Shown here in pieces: positions 47,838-56,630 of a DNA stretch of 64,000 nt. This DNA comes from DATKDF01 sp963752045 (GTDB lineage: Bacteria > Acidobacteriota > Vicinamibacteria > Vicinamibacterales > SCN-69-37), in the NCBI GenBank assembly GCA_963752045.1, contig CAVVWN010000007.1, positions 124,001 through 188,000 on the forward strand. Reading direction: 5' to 3'. The notes beneath the pieces are model-generated. The model saw only the letters and a program-made list of their open reading frames with translations. It was not told the origin of the DNA and did no database searches. Within the stretch, counting starts at the first letter, position 1, and each line of letters opens with the position of its first letter. A program made the translations under genes and the position numbers.

Positions 47838-47942
47838 GGGTAACGACAGGTACGACAGGTACGACGGGTACGACAGGTACGACAGGTACGACAGGTACGA
47901 CAGGTACGACAGGTACGACGGGTACGACGGGTACGACGGGTG
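47838..47942. repeat. array of 9-bp tandem repeats upstream of recQ
   Basis: About ten units of GGTACGACA/GGTACGACG plus one degenerate unit. The array begins 13 bp upstream of the recQ ATG and would form its promoter or leader. In one frame it encodes Thr-Gly-Thr repeats, which gives spurious ORFs. Confidence 0.85.
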
Positions 47943-48026
47943 CCTCATGAAGAATTCGGGGAGCCGGCCGGGTCTGAGTGGCCCGGTGGCTCCCCGAATG
48001 TCGTCAATGCGCCGAAGTGCGTGCGC

Positions 48027-48695
48027 CTAGCCGCCGAACTTGATGGCGATGCCGCCCGAGACTTCGAACTGGTGCGAGTACTTCGAGTCGCCGACCACGT
48101 AGCAGCCCCAGAAGGGGTCGCACCACCAGCCGGCAGCCTCCGACGTGATGTAGGTCGGCGTCCAGCGGACACCGGCCTTGAAGCCAACGTTGCGGCTCTG
48201 TCCGGCGTAGAACTTCACGCCGGCGCCCCAGGTCGTGCTGAATCTCGTCGTCGATTCGGTGCTTCGTGCCTGGCCGAGCGAAGTGAAGTCCACGCTGCCG
48301 TAGTTGGTGGCGCCGAACCCGATCATCACGTAGGGGCGCACGGCGGCGTCGAACTCGCCGAAGTTGTAGCCGAAGTAGCCGTGGTAGTTGTCCACGTTCA
48401 TGTCGCCAACGGTCGTCGTGGCCGTGCCGCGCAGCCGCAGTTCCGACATCTGCCGGCCCCACTGGAAGCCGAACTCGCCGCCGTTGCGGGCGATGTAGCC
48501 GGCCGAGAAGCTGAACGACATCCCGTCGACGGGTTCGATGCGGTTGTACGCGTTTCCGTCCGGCGCCTCAACGGCATCGCCGGAAATTCCGTTGCTCACG
48601 GTCCAGCCGATGTTGCCGGTGATCTCCATCTGCGCCTGCGCTGGCGCCGCGAGCGCCACAACCAGGCCCGCTCCAACTAGTGCTCTCGAGAACAT
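48027..48695 (-). CDS. outer-membrane beta-barrel protein
   Basis: A 222-residue protein with signal peptide MFSRALVGAGLVVALAAPAQA. The mature part alternates aromatic and polar residues with Gly-rich turns, and strands end with aromatic residues (NYHGYFGYNFGEFD, RPYVMIGFGATNYG, GVKFYAGQSRNVGFKAGVRW), typical of OmpW/OmpA-like small barrels; the last strand is FEVSGGIAIKFGG rather than ending in F. ATG 48695 has GGAGAT 8 nt upstream; two extra ATGs further up lack such a site. Confidence 0.75.
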   Translation of the reverse strand: MFSRALVGAGLVVALAAPAQAQMEITGNIGWTVSNGISGDAVEAPDGNAYNRIEPVDGMSFSFSAGYIARNGGEFGFQWGRQMSELRLRGTATTTVGDMNVDNYHGYFGYNFGEFDAAVRPYVMIGFGATNYGSVDFTSLGQARSTESTTRFSTTWGAGVKFYAGQSRNVGFKAGVRWTPTYITSEAAGWWCDPFWGCYVVGDSKYSHQFEVSGGIAIKFGG

Positions 48696-48888
48696 CAAGT
48701 CATCTCCTTCACTGATCCGAGGGCCTGTCACTCGTCCCTTCTGGACTGCCCTCAACACTTCAAGCTATCACACGCACAGCCAGGTAGTTCCCCGGTTTCC
48801 ATGAAAAGGTGTTCACAAGTGCACACTGAGGATACTGGCCTGCACCACCGGCGGCGGTGTTGCCGCGGCATATACTTCGCCCACGACA

Positions 48889-49848
48889 GTGGCTGACGAC
48901 GCACGTCTCTCCGTGATCGGCATCGACGCCGGCGGGTCCAAGACCGTATGCCGGCTGGCCGATGCCGACGGCCACGTGATCGCGGAGGCCCGCGGCCCCG
49001 GCGCGGGACTCCACGTGATGGCCGATGCGGATGTGGCGAGAACCCTGGGCGACGTCATCCGGCAGGTCTCCCGGTCTGACCGGCCGGGCCCGTCTGCCGT
49101 GTGCCTGGGAATGGCCGGCGTCGACCGCCCGGGCGAGCCGGAACGCATGGCGCGCGTGCTCGAGGGCCTCATCCCCGGCACGCGCGCGCTCGTCGTGAGC
49201 GACGCACTCATCGCGCTCGAAACCGGCGCCCCGGACGAACCGGGCGTCGTCATCGTCGCCGGAACTGGATCGATGGCCTACGGCCGCAACGCCGCGGGCC
49301 GCGCCGCACGCGCCGGTGGCTGGGGATACGTGCTCGGCGACGAGGGCAGCGGCTACTGGATGGGCCGCCAGGCGCTGCAAGCGGTGATGCGAGCCGCGGA
49401 CCGACGCGGGCCCCAAACGGCACTCACACCGCGCGTGCTGGCGCACTGGGGCGTCGACCGGCCTCAGGGTCTCGTCGAGAAGGTCTACGCGAGCGACCCC
49501 AAACCGTCCACCATTGCCGCGCTCGCCTCGCTCGTCGAAGACGCGGCCGTCGCAGGCGACCCGATCGCGCAGCGCATCGTCAGTCATGGCGCTGCCGAAC
49601 TGGCCACCGCGGCCACGTCGGTGGCCGCTCGCCTCGAACTCGAAGACACTCCGATGGTGCTCGGCGGCAGCCTCTTCCGGGTGATGCCGAGCCTCACCGC
49701 CGAGGTGACCGGGGAGCTGGGCCGGCGCATGCCGAATTCGACCGTGCGGCCGCTCGCGGCCGATCCGGTAGTGGGTGCGATCCGTCTGGCGCTTGCCGTG
49801 GCCGAGGACCGCCTGCGCCTGCCGGTGTACGCCGACGAAGGCGACTGA
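48889..49848 (+). CDS. BadF/BadG-type ATPase, N-acetylglucosamine-kinase-like
   Basis: A 319-residue cytoplasmic protein of the ASKHA superfamily. DAGGSKT (13-19) is phosphate 1, VVSDALIALE is the connect region, IVAGTGSMAYG is phosphate 2, and GGWGYVLGDEGSGYWMGRQAL matches the GlcNAc-kinase branch (compared with BcrA/BadF reductase activators). It probably phosphorylates an amino sugar. GTG 48889 is preceded by TATACT 12 nt upstream. Confidence 0.85.
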   Translation: MADDARLSVIGIDAGGSKTVCRLADADGHVIAEARGPGAGLHVMADADVARTLGDVIRQVSRSDRPGPSAVCLGMAGVDRPGEPERMARVLEGLIPGTRALVVSDALIALETGAPDEPGVVIVAGTGSMAYGRNAAGRAARAGGWGYVLGDEGSGYWMGRQALQAVMRAADRRGPQTALTPRVLAHWGVDRPQGLVEKVYASDPKPSTIAALASLVEDAAVAGDPIAQRIVSHGAAELATAATSVAARLELEDTPMVLGGSLFRVMPSLTAEVTGELGRRMPNSTVRPLAADPVVGAIRLALAVAEDRLRLPVYADEGD

Positions 49849-49894
49849 CGAGGCCGCGGCCATGGTGAAATAGGCGCAACCAAGGGGAGGTCTC

Positions 49895-51226
49895 GTGAGA
49901 CGCTCAGCAATCGCCCTCGTAGCCACGGCCACCTTCTTCGCACCGGCGCCGACGGCCGCCCAGGATGCCTACTGGACGAGCGTGCAGGCCGAAGCGTCCC
50001 GGCTGCTCCAGCAGTACGTCCGGATCGACACGTCGGTGCCTCCGGGCGACGTGACGAAAGCCGCCGATCTGCTGGAGGCCGTGCTCGAGAAGGAAGGGAT
50101 CCCCGTCACGCGCTACGAATCCGGCCCCGGTCGCTCGATCGTCGTTGCCCGCCTCGAGGGCACAGGGCCGGCGAAACCCATTCTGCTCATGCACCACATG
50201 GATGTCGTTCCGGCCGACGGGAGCCGGTGGGCACGCGACCCGTTTGGCGGCGAGATCGCCGATGGTCGCCTGTGGGGCCGCGGCGCGATGGACATGAAGG
50301 GCGTCGGCGTGGCGCACCTCATGGCCTTTCTGACACTGAAACGCCAGAACGTGCCTCTCGCCCGTGACGTGATCTTCATGGCGGTGCCAGACGAGGAAAT
50401 TGGCGGCGATCTCGGCAGCCGCTGGATGATCGAGCACCACTACGCGGAGCTCGACCCCGAGTTCGTGCTGGATGAAGGCGGCTTCGGCAGCGCGGACCTC
50501 TTCGCCACTGGCAAGCGCGTGTACGGCATCTCGGTCGCCGAGAAGAAGATCCTGTGGCTCACCCTCCGCGCCGAGGGCGTGGCCGGCCACGGTTCGCAGC
50601 CCCACGACCAGAATCCCAACGACCGCCTCGTCGCCGCGCTCGCCCGGCTGCTCGGCGAGCCGCTGCCCACGTCCGACTTCAGCGTCCTCGAGACGATGCG
50701 GGCGCGGGTAGGCACGTTCGCCGAGAACAAGTTCACCAACGCCATCCGCCATTCGACGATTTCGGTCACGTCACTTCGCTCGGGCGTGGGCGATCCGCCC
50801 AAGGTGAACGTGATTCCGTCGGTGGCCGAAGCGACGCTCGATTGCCGGCTGCTGCCGGGCACGACGCGCGATGAGTGGCTTGCCGAGATCCGGCGGCGAC
50901 TCGGCGACCCCGGCATCGCGATCGACGTGACGTACGAGTCGGAAGATCCCGTGGTGACGCCGACCGAGACAACGCTCTACCGGGCGCTCGAGGCGGCAGT
51001 CCTGCGAGACGACCCGTCAGCCATCGTCACCCCCATCCTGATCCCGTACGGCACCGATTCGAATTCCTTCCGCCCGAGAGGTGTCAAGAGCTACGGCTTC
51101 TTCCCGGCCTTGCTCTCGGCAGACGCGCTGTCGTCGATGCACGGCGATGCCGAGTTCATTCCCATCGACCAGCTGGGCCGCGCATCCCGCCTGCTCTTCG
51201 AAGCGCTTCGCGACACGGCCCGGTAG
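49895..51226 (+). CDS. exported M20/M25/M40 peptidase
   Basis: A 443-residue exported metallopeptidase with signal peptide up to about residue 22. The dizinc site is H101-M-D103, D133 in RGAMDMKG, catalytic E167 and E168 in PDEEIGGD. A dimerisation domain (WLTLRAEGVAGHGSQPHDQNP) follows and the last His ligand lies in the SMHGDAEFIPID segment. GTG 49895 with AGGGGAGGT upstream. It probably hydrolyses peptides or acylated amino acids in the periplasm. The M28 peptidase follows after 25 nt. Confidence 0.9.
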   Translation: MRRSAIALVATATFFAPAPTAAQDAYWTSVQAEASRLLQQYVRIDTSVPPGDVTKAADLLEAVLEKEGIPVTRYESGPGRSIVVARLEGTGPAKPILLMHHMDVVPADGSRWARDPFGGEIADGRLWGRGAMDMKGVGVAHLMAFLTLKRQNVPLARDVIFMAVPDEEIGGDLGSRWMIEHHYAELDPEFVLDEGGFGSADLFATGKRVYGISVAEKKILWLTLRAEGVAGHGSQPHDQNPNDRLVAALARLLGEPLPTSDFSVLETMRARVGTFAENKFTNAIRHSTISVTSLRSGVGDPPKVNVIPSVAEATLDCRLLPGTTRDEWLAEIRRRLGDPGIAIDVTYESEDPVVTPTETTLYRALEAAVLRDDPSAIVTPILIPYGTDSNSFRPRGVKSYGFFPALLSADALSSMHGDAEFIPIDQLGRASRLLFEALRDTAR

Positions 51227-51251
51227 GGTTCATACGGGATCGGAGACGCTC

Positions 51252-53555
51252 ATGGCTCACGACAGAGGCCCGCGCAACGCCCCGCTCCTCGTCGGGATGC
51301 TCATCCTCGTCGTCTCGGGCGTTGCGACGTGGTTCCGGTCGGCGCCGCCCGATCCGCTGCCGACCGATGCGCCGGTGGGCGCCTTCTCGGCCGGGCGCGC
51401 CATGGTCGTCCTCGAACGGCTCGTCGGCGACGGCGAGCCCCACCCCATCGGCACCGACGCGAATGCCCGCGTGCGCGCGCGCCTCGTGGAGGCATTCGCC
51501 AGGCTGGGCTACGTGACGGACGTGCAGGAGACCTTCGCCTGCTCCGGCACGGATCGGGCGTGCGGCCTGGTGCAGAACGTCATCGCGAGGCAGCCCGGAC
51601 CGCCGAGCGGCCCCGTCGTGCTCCTCGTCAGCCACTACGACTCGGTGGCCGCGGGCCCTGGCGCATCGGATGCCGGCGTGTCGGTGGCGGCCATCCTCGA
51701 GGCCGCCCGCGCGCTCGCCACCGATTCGGACCGGCGCAACGCCGTCGCCTTTCTCGTCACAGACGGCGAAGAAGCCGGATTGCTCGGTGCGTCTGGCTTC
51801 GTCGCCGGCCATCCGCTCTTCCGCGAGGTTGGCGCCGTGGTCAACCTCGAAGCTCGCGGCACGTCCGGCCCGAGCGTGATGTTCGAGACGAGCAGCGACA
51901 ACGCCTGGCTCATCGCTCTGCTGTCGCGGTCGCTTCGGCGGCCGATGGCCAGCTCGCTCTTCTATCCCATCTACGAGCGGCTCCCGAACGACACGGACCT
52001 CACCGTGTTCAAGGAGGCCGGTGTGCCCGGCCTGAACTTCGCCTTCATCGGCGATGTCGCCCGCTACCACTCCCCGCAAGACGACGTGGCGCACGCGAGC
52101 CCGGCGAGCCTGCAGCATCAGGGCGAAAACGCTCTGGCCATCGTGCGTGCGCTGGCGGAGGCGGATTTCGAATCTCGCTCACCCGGCAACGCCGTGTTCT
52201 TCGACGTACTCGGGTTTGGCATCGTCGCCTGGCCGATCACGTTCACGGTGCCGCTCGCGGTGGCCGCATTTCTGATGGTGACCGTCGCCACGCTCGTGGG
52301 CTGGCGGTTCACCGAGTCGACGATGGCCGGCACGGCCGTCGGCCTCGTGAGCTGGATTCTCGCCCTTGGCGCGGCGGCGCTCGGCACCTGGCGCCTGATG
52401 GCCTGGCTCGACGCGAGCCGCGTCTGGCCCGGCGGCGCCACGACACGACCCGAAGCCTGGGTGCTCGCGTTCTGGCTCGTCGGACTCGCGTGCGCGGCCT
52501 CGGTGACGGCCCTGCTGGGCCGATGGAGCAAGGCGCCAGGAGCATGGTCAGGCTGCTGGCTTGGCTCGTCGGCCGCGGCGATCGCCGCGGCCCTGTACTT
52601 CCCGGAGGCGAGCTATGTGCTCGTCGCTCCTGCACTCCTGGCCGGCGTCTCCGGCGTGATCGCCGTCAGCCTGGGCGGCAGGGCGCCGGGCGCGTTCGCC
52701 AGCGTGCTGCCGCTTGCGGTGGCCTCCGCGCTGCTGATGCCTCCCGCCTGGATGCTGTTCGACGCGCTCGGCCCGCCAGCGCTGCCTGTTGCCGGTTCGG
52801 CCATCGCGTTCGCGTCGGCCATGCTGGCCCCGGCAATGGCCGGCGCCGGGCGCTCCCGCTGGCTCGTACCGGTGTCGGCCCTGGCCGCCGCCGCAGTGCT
52901 TTCGGCGTGGGCGGTCCGAGCGCCTTCCTTCTCGCCCGAGCTTCCCGAACGCATGAGCATCACTTTCTTCCAGCTGGCCGGCGAGGCGAAGGCTCGCTGG
53001 CTGGTGTCGCCGCAGTCGGGCACGCTCCCCGAGCCACTGCGTGCGGCGGCCCCGTTCGGCGCCGAGATGGGCGCCGGCTTCCCGTGGTCGCGGAATGGAA
53101 CGGCGTTCTTCGCCGAGGTCGACCTCACGACCATGCGAGAGCCCGTCGTGGACGTCCTCTCGCGCCGCACGGAAGGCGCACGAACGACGGTGACGCTGCG
53201 CGCGCTCTCTCCCCGAAAGGCGCCGACGCTGGCCCTGCTCGTCCCGTCGAATCGGGTGGTGTCGGCGCGCGTGAACAACACGGAGATTCCCGAACGCCAG
53301 GCCGACCTGGAGGTTCGCCCTTCGCAGCGTGAGGCGGGCGCGTCGCTTCGCCGCTATGCGTGTTTCACGCTGCCGGCCGGCGGCGTCGAGATCGAGCTCG
53401 TCGTCGAGGGCGACGACCCGGTCGAGGGCTTCGTCATCGACCAGAGTGTCGGACTGCCACCCGGCGGCAACCGCCTGGTATCAGCGCGGCCGTCGACCGC
53501 CACCGCAAGCGGCCAGGGCGACATCACGATGCTCGCGCGCCGCATTCGGTTCTAG
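51252..53555 (+). CDS. membrane-bound M28 peptidase with C-terminal polytopic domain
   Basis: A 767-residue protein. One N-terminal helix (PLLVGMLILVVSGVATWF) anchors the catalytic M28 domain: H128, D140, E173-E174 and E200, with the last His in RYHSPQDD. From about residue 325 there are some eight membrane helices (ITFTVPLAVAAFLMVTVATLVGW and others) and a C-terminal beta-rich soluble domain from about 580. The layout is like eukaryotic endoplasmic-reticulum Fxna-type metallopeptidases. It shares the CTAG stop overlap with the convergent glycosyltransferase gene. Confidence 0.85.
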   Translation: MAHDRGPRNAPLLVGMLILVVSGVATWFRSAPPDPLPTDAPVGAFSAGRAMVVLERLVGDGEPHPIGTDANARVRARLVEAFARLGYVTDVQETFACSGTDRACGLVQNVIARQPGPPSGPVVLLVSHYDSVAAGPGASDAGVSVAAILEAARALATDSDRRNAVAFLVTDGEEAGLLGASGFVAGHPLFREVGAVVNLEARGTSGPSVMFETSSDNAWLIALLSRSLRRPMASSLFYPIYERLPNDTDLTVFKEAGVPGLNFAFIGDVARYHSPQDDVAHASPASLQHQGENALAIVRALAEADFESRSPGNAVFFDVLGFGIVAWPITFTVPLAVAAFLMVTVATLVGWRFTESTMAGTAVGLVSWILALGAAALGTWRLMAWLDASRVWPGGATTRPEAWVLAFWLVGLACAASVTALLGRWSKAPGAWSGCWLGSSAAAIAAALYFPEASYVLVAPALLAGVSGVIAVSLGGRAPGAFASVLPLAVASALLMPPAWMLFDALGPPALPVAGSAIAFASAMLAPAMAGAGRSRWLVPVSALAAAAVLSAWAVRAPSFSPELPERMSITFFQLAGEAKARWLVSPQSGTLPEPLRAAAPFGAEMGAGFPWSRNGTAFFAEVDLTTMREPVVDVLSRRTEGARTTVTLRALSPRKAPTLALLVPSNRVVSARVNNTEIPERQADLEVRPSQREAGASLRRYACFTLPAGGVEIELVVEGDDPVEGFVIDQSVGLPPGGNRLVSARPSTATASGQGDITMLARRIRF

Positions 53556-55405
53556 GGGGAGTCCCCAGGCTGGATGAGCACGTACCAGAACCGGAATCCG
53601 ACGCGGTCGTCCGGGGCCAGCACCGGATAGATGCCGGCCGAAGATCCGGCCTCCACGAGCCCGTCCGACTGGAGCCTGAGCAGGTTCGACCCTGGCCTGA
53701 CCAGCCGACCCGGCACGACGAGCTCGTACCGGCCGACCAGCTCCGGATTCCAGGTGAGATCGAACGTCGCGAGCGTCTCGCCATTGACGTCCACGCGAAC
53801 CCGCTGAGGTGGCAGGTCCTCACGCGGAATCGGATCCAGGCGAAGCACGAGGCCGTAGTCGTGGCGCTCGGGCAGCGGCAGGACGATCTCCACGGACTCG
53901 GCCGACGTGAACCGAGCGGTGACGTTCCCGGTCACCGAGAGCGCCCCCCAGCCCCGACGGAGGAGCCAATGGTCGCGCGGCCCCGCGACGAGAGGGGTCG
54001 GACGGTGCTCGACGAGCGCCTCGCGGGCGACGAGTGCCGGCATGCCCCACCACCAGGTGAGTCCAACCGCGGTGATGGCTGCCGCGACGGCGACCCGCCC
54101 GGCTGCGAGCCGCCACGAGGGTCGCGCGGTCCGCGCGACCCTGACGGCGCGGGCAATCGCGCCGGCACAGCCAAAGGCGGCCAGCAGGTAGAAGGCGTAC
54201 GCGTGGAACGTGAACCGCCACTCCGCGCCGCCGGGAATCGACCACGTGATCATGTACGGCACGAGCGAGCCGAGGAGCACGCCGAGCAGCAGGCGTCCGC
54301 GCGACGCGAACAGCCACAGCAGAAGGCCGGCCGCCGACAGCCACGCGAGCCCCGTGCCGAGCCCGGCCAGCCAGACGTTCAGGCCGTTCCACTTGTTCAT
54401 GAACGGGACGACGAAGAGTCCCTGCAGCGCGATGTCGAGCGTCTCGACGGGCCGGGCGGCGAACTTGTCGATGATGTAGCGGCCCGAGCTCACGATCTCC
54501 GGTGCGGCGCCCTCGCGGCCGAGATAGAACTGCGTGTGGTAGTTCACGGCGTAGAACGGGTCGCCGTACACGACCGCGCAGCTCACCAGATACGGCGTCA
54601 CGATCGCGGCCGCGACAAGACCGCCTGCGAGCACGAGCCTCAACCGCTCGCGAAAGACGACCCCGTCGCGGGCAAAGAGCGTCCACAACACGGCGGGAGC
54701 CAGCATGAACGGTGCCGTCAGTCGCGTCAGGCAGGCCAGACCCGTGGCGACGCCAGCGAGGCCCGCGGCCCATGTCGTCGGTGTGCGGACCGTTCGAAGC
54801 CACAGCCAGACGGCCAGCAGGCTGAATGCCGTGAAGGTCTCCTCCCGCCAGCCTTCGATTGACCACAGAATGGCGTCGCGGTCGATGGCCAGGGCCGCGG
54901 CCGCGGCAAGGCCCGCCGGGGCCGAGACCGCTTCGCGACCCAGCAGGAACACGGCCACGAGCACAACAAGCGAAAACGTGATGGACGTCAGGCTGATGCC
55001 CACATCGCGACCGCCGGATGTGAAGAGTCCCAGGCGAACGGCCACGAGGTACACCGGTTCGCGCACGTGGGCCTGATAGAAGTGACGCATCTCACGCGCG
55101 AATCTGAGGTAGTTGTGAGGGTCGCCACCCGCGTACGGGTCGGGGTCGTACGGCCAGGCCCATCCCTCGGGCGTCACCGACGGACTGAGGCGCGTGGCGA
55201 CGCCCTCGGCCGCACCGAGCCAGCGCGGTTCAGCGTGCCGCCCGAACGTGTCGGCGAGCGCGTCGAGACGCAGCAGGGCCGCAAAACCGACAATGAGCAC
55301 GAGTGCGAGCCACGCCAGCACGCGCCCCGTGTTCCTGCGACCGAACGGGGTCGCTGGCGATACCGCGGAAGATGGGGAGCCGGAGGTGCGATCCCCGGAT
55401 GACAC
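53552..55405 (-). CDS. GT39/ArnT-like membrane glycosyltransferase
   Basis: A 617-residue polytopic inner-membrane protein. After a short cytoplasmic lead, helix 1 (LAWLALVLIVGFAALLRLDAL) is followed by the first periplasmic loop containing DPDPYAGGDPHNYLRFAREM, where family members keep acidic catalytic residues. Some 10-11 further helices follow, then a C-terminal beta-rich soluble domain (RFTSAESVEIVLPLPERHDY). Such GT-C enzymes transfer sugars from polyprenyl phosphate to protein, lipid or glycan. GTG 55405 is chosen, because TAGACT stands 5 nt upstream. Its TAG stop shares the CTAG at 53552-53555 with the convergent M28 gene. Confidence 0.72.
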   Translation of the reverse strand: MSSGDRTSGSPSSAVSPATPFGRRNTGRVLAWLALVLIVGFAALLRLDALADTFGRHAEPRWLGAAEGVATRLSPSVTPEGWAWPYDPDPYAGGDPHNYLRFAREMRHFYQAHVREPVYLVAVRLGLFTSGGRDVGISLTSITFSLVVLVAVFLLGREAVSAPAGLAAAAALAIDRDAILWSIEGWREETFTAFSLLAVWLWLRTVRTPTTWAAGLAGVATGLACLTRLTAPFMLAPAVLWTLFARDGVVFRERLRLVLAGGLVAAAIVTPYLVSCAVVYGDPFYAVNYHTQFYLGREGAAPEIVSSGRYIIDKFAARPVETLDIALQGLFVVPFMNKWNGLNVWLAGLGTGLAWLSAAGLLLWLFASRGRLLLGVLLGSLVPYMITWSIPGGAEWRFTFHAYAFYLLAAFGCAGAIARAVRVARTARPSWRLAAGRVAVAAAITAVGLTWWWGMPALVAREALVEHRPTPLVAGPRDHWLLRRGWGALSVTGNVTARFTSAESVEIVLPLPERHDYGLVLRLDPIPREDLPPQRVRVDVNGETLATFDLTWNPELVGRYELVVPGRLVRPGSNLLRLQSDGLVEAGSSAGIYPVLAPDDRVGFRFWYVLIQPGDSP

Positions 55406-55543
55406 GGCGCAGTCTAGCACGGCGTTCCCGGCGCGCTCAGCGCGGCACGCTCAGATGCAACTGCGGTTCGGCGATTCTAGTCGCGCCGGTGTCGCCGCGA
55501 GCGTCACGCGCTCAGCACGCGTCATCGGCTGCGGCCCTCGGGC

Positions 55544-56452
55544 TCAGTCCTTCCCTCGGCTGGCGATCTTCTTCCGGATGGCCTCGGCCGTCAGCGTGGC
55601 CCGGAACTCCACGATCTTCCGGCCGATGGCGACCGCCGCGTCCTTGTCGGCGATGGACAGGCCGTTGATCGTCGCCTTGCCGGCGGCGACACGGGCCGAC
55701 CACCGGACCGATTCCGGGTCGGTGACCATCATGTTCATCGTGATCTGCGGATCGTCGTGCAGGCCGTCACTCGGCTGATCGGCCTTCGTCACGCCCGTCT
55801 CCACGAGAAACTCCGCCACGCGGGCGTAATCGTAATACTCGGGAATGTGCGCCACGACAGGCTGCGCGTTCCACTCGGCGTTGAGTTTCTCGGCGACGTT
55901 CCGCATGCCGTTGGTGTTGCCGCCCGAGTCGCCGATCAGGATGATGTTCTCGAACCCGTGCATCTTCATGCTGTGCACGACGTCGGTGAGGAGCGCCTCG
56001 AAGGTCTCCTGACGCAGGCTGATCGTGCCGACGGTTCGCATGTGCCCGGCCTTGGGCTCGATCGTCCCTTCCGGCACGAAGGGCACGATCGGCGCGCAGA
56101 GCGCGTTGCCGAGCGTCCTCGCGATCGCGTCGCAATTGGCGCGCAGCACGTAGTTGTGCTTGCCGAGCGCGAGCCATGGTCCGTTGGGCTCGATGCCGCC
56201 CGTCGAGATGATGATGGTCTTCCTGCCGGCGGCCATCGCGTCGCGCACGTCCATCCAAGTCATCTCTTCGATCCACACCGTGTCAACGGCGGGCAGCGGG
56301 TTCGGCGTGTCGATGCAGTTGTAGGGATTGGCGCTGCACTCGCCGCCGCCGGCCGTGCGGGGATCAGGCGGCCGCTGTCCGCGGCCCTGCGCGCCCAGGT
56401 CCACTCCCATCGCGACCACGGCCAGCATCAATCCGAGTGCAACTCGTCTCAT
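55544..56452 (-). CDS. exported creatininase-like amidohydrolase
   Basis: A 302-residue exported protein with signal peptide MRRVALGLMLAVVAMGVDLGA. Creatininase-fold residues include VWIEEMTWMDVRDAM, TGGIEPNGPWLALGKHNYVL (metal site Glu/His), PEGTIEPKAGHMRTVGT and IGDSGGN. Classic creatininases are cytoplasmic enzymes; this one and several acidobacterial relatives are exported, so creatinine itself is unlikely to be the substrate. The ATG at 56452 follows CAGGAGACG. Confidence 0.8.
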   Translation of the reverse strand: MRRVALGLMLAVVAMGVDLGAQGRGQRPPDPRTAGGGECSANPYNCIDTPNPLPAVDTVWIEEMTWMDVRDAMAAGRKTIIISTGGIEPNGPWLALGKHNYVLRANCDAIARTLGNALCAPIVPFVPEGTIEPKAGHMRTVGTISLRQETFEALLTDVVHSMKMHGFENIILIGDSGGNTNGMRNVAEKLNAEWNAQPVVAHIPEYYDYARVAEFLVETGVTKADQPSDGLHDDPQITMNMMVTDPESVRWSARVAAGKATINGLSIADKDAAVAIGRKIVEFRATLTAEAIRKKIASRGKD

Positions 56453-56630
56453 CGTCGTCTCCTGCCGGCCGGTCGACCGCCGGCGATCGCATTCCTGAGT
56501 GAAGCCAGACAGTAGCGCGAGGCCAGCCCCGAAGCAAGCCGCAGTTTCCAGAAACGTCGTACGGACGTAGCGCGGCCGTTGCAGGGCATTGATATCTCTT
56601 CATGGTCCGGTTTGTGAGGTGAGCATCGCC

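Noticed and set aside
47838..47942. Thr-Gly repeat ORF over the 9-bp array
   Set aside because: The ORF is produced only because the repeat length is a multiple of three. It has no start signal and overlaps the recQ 5' region.
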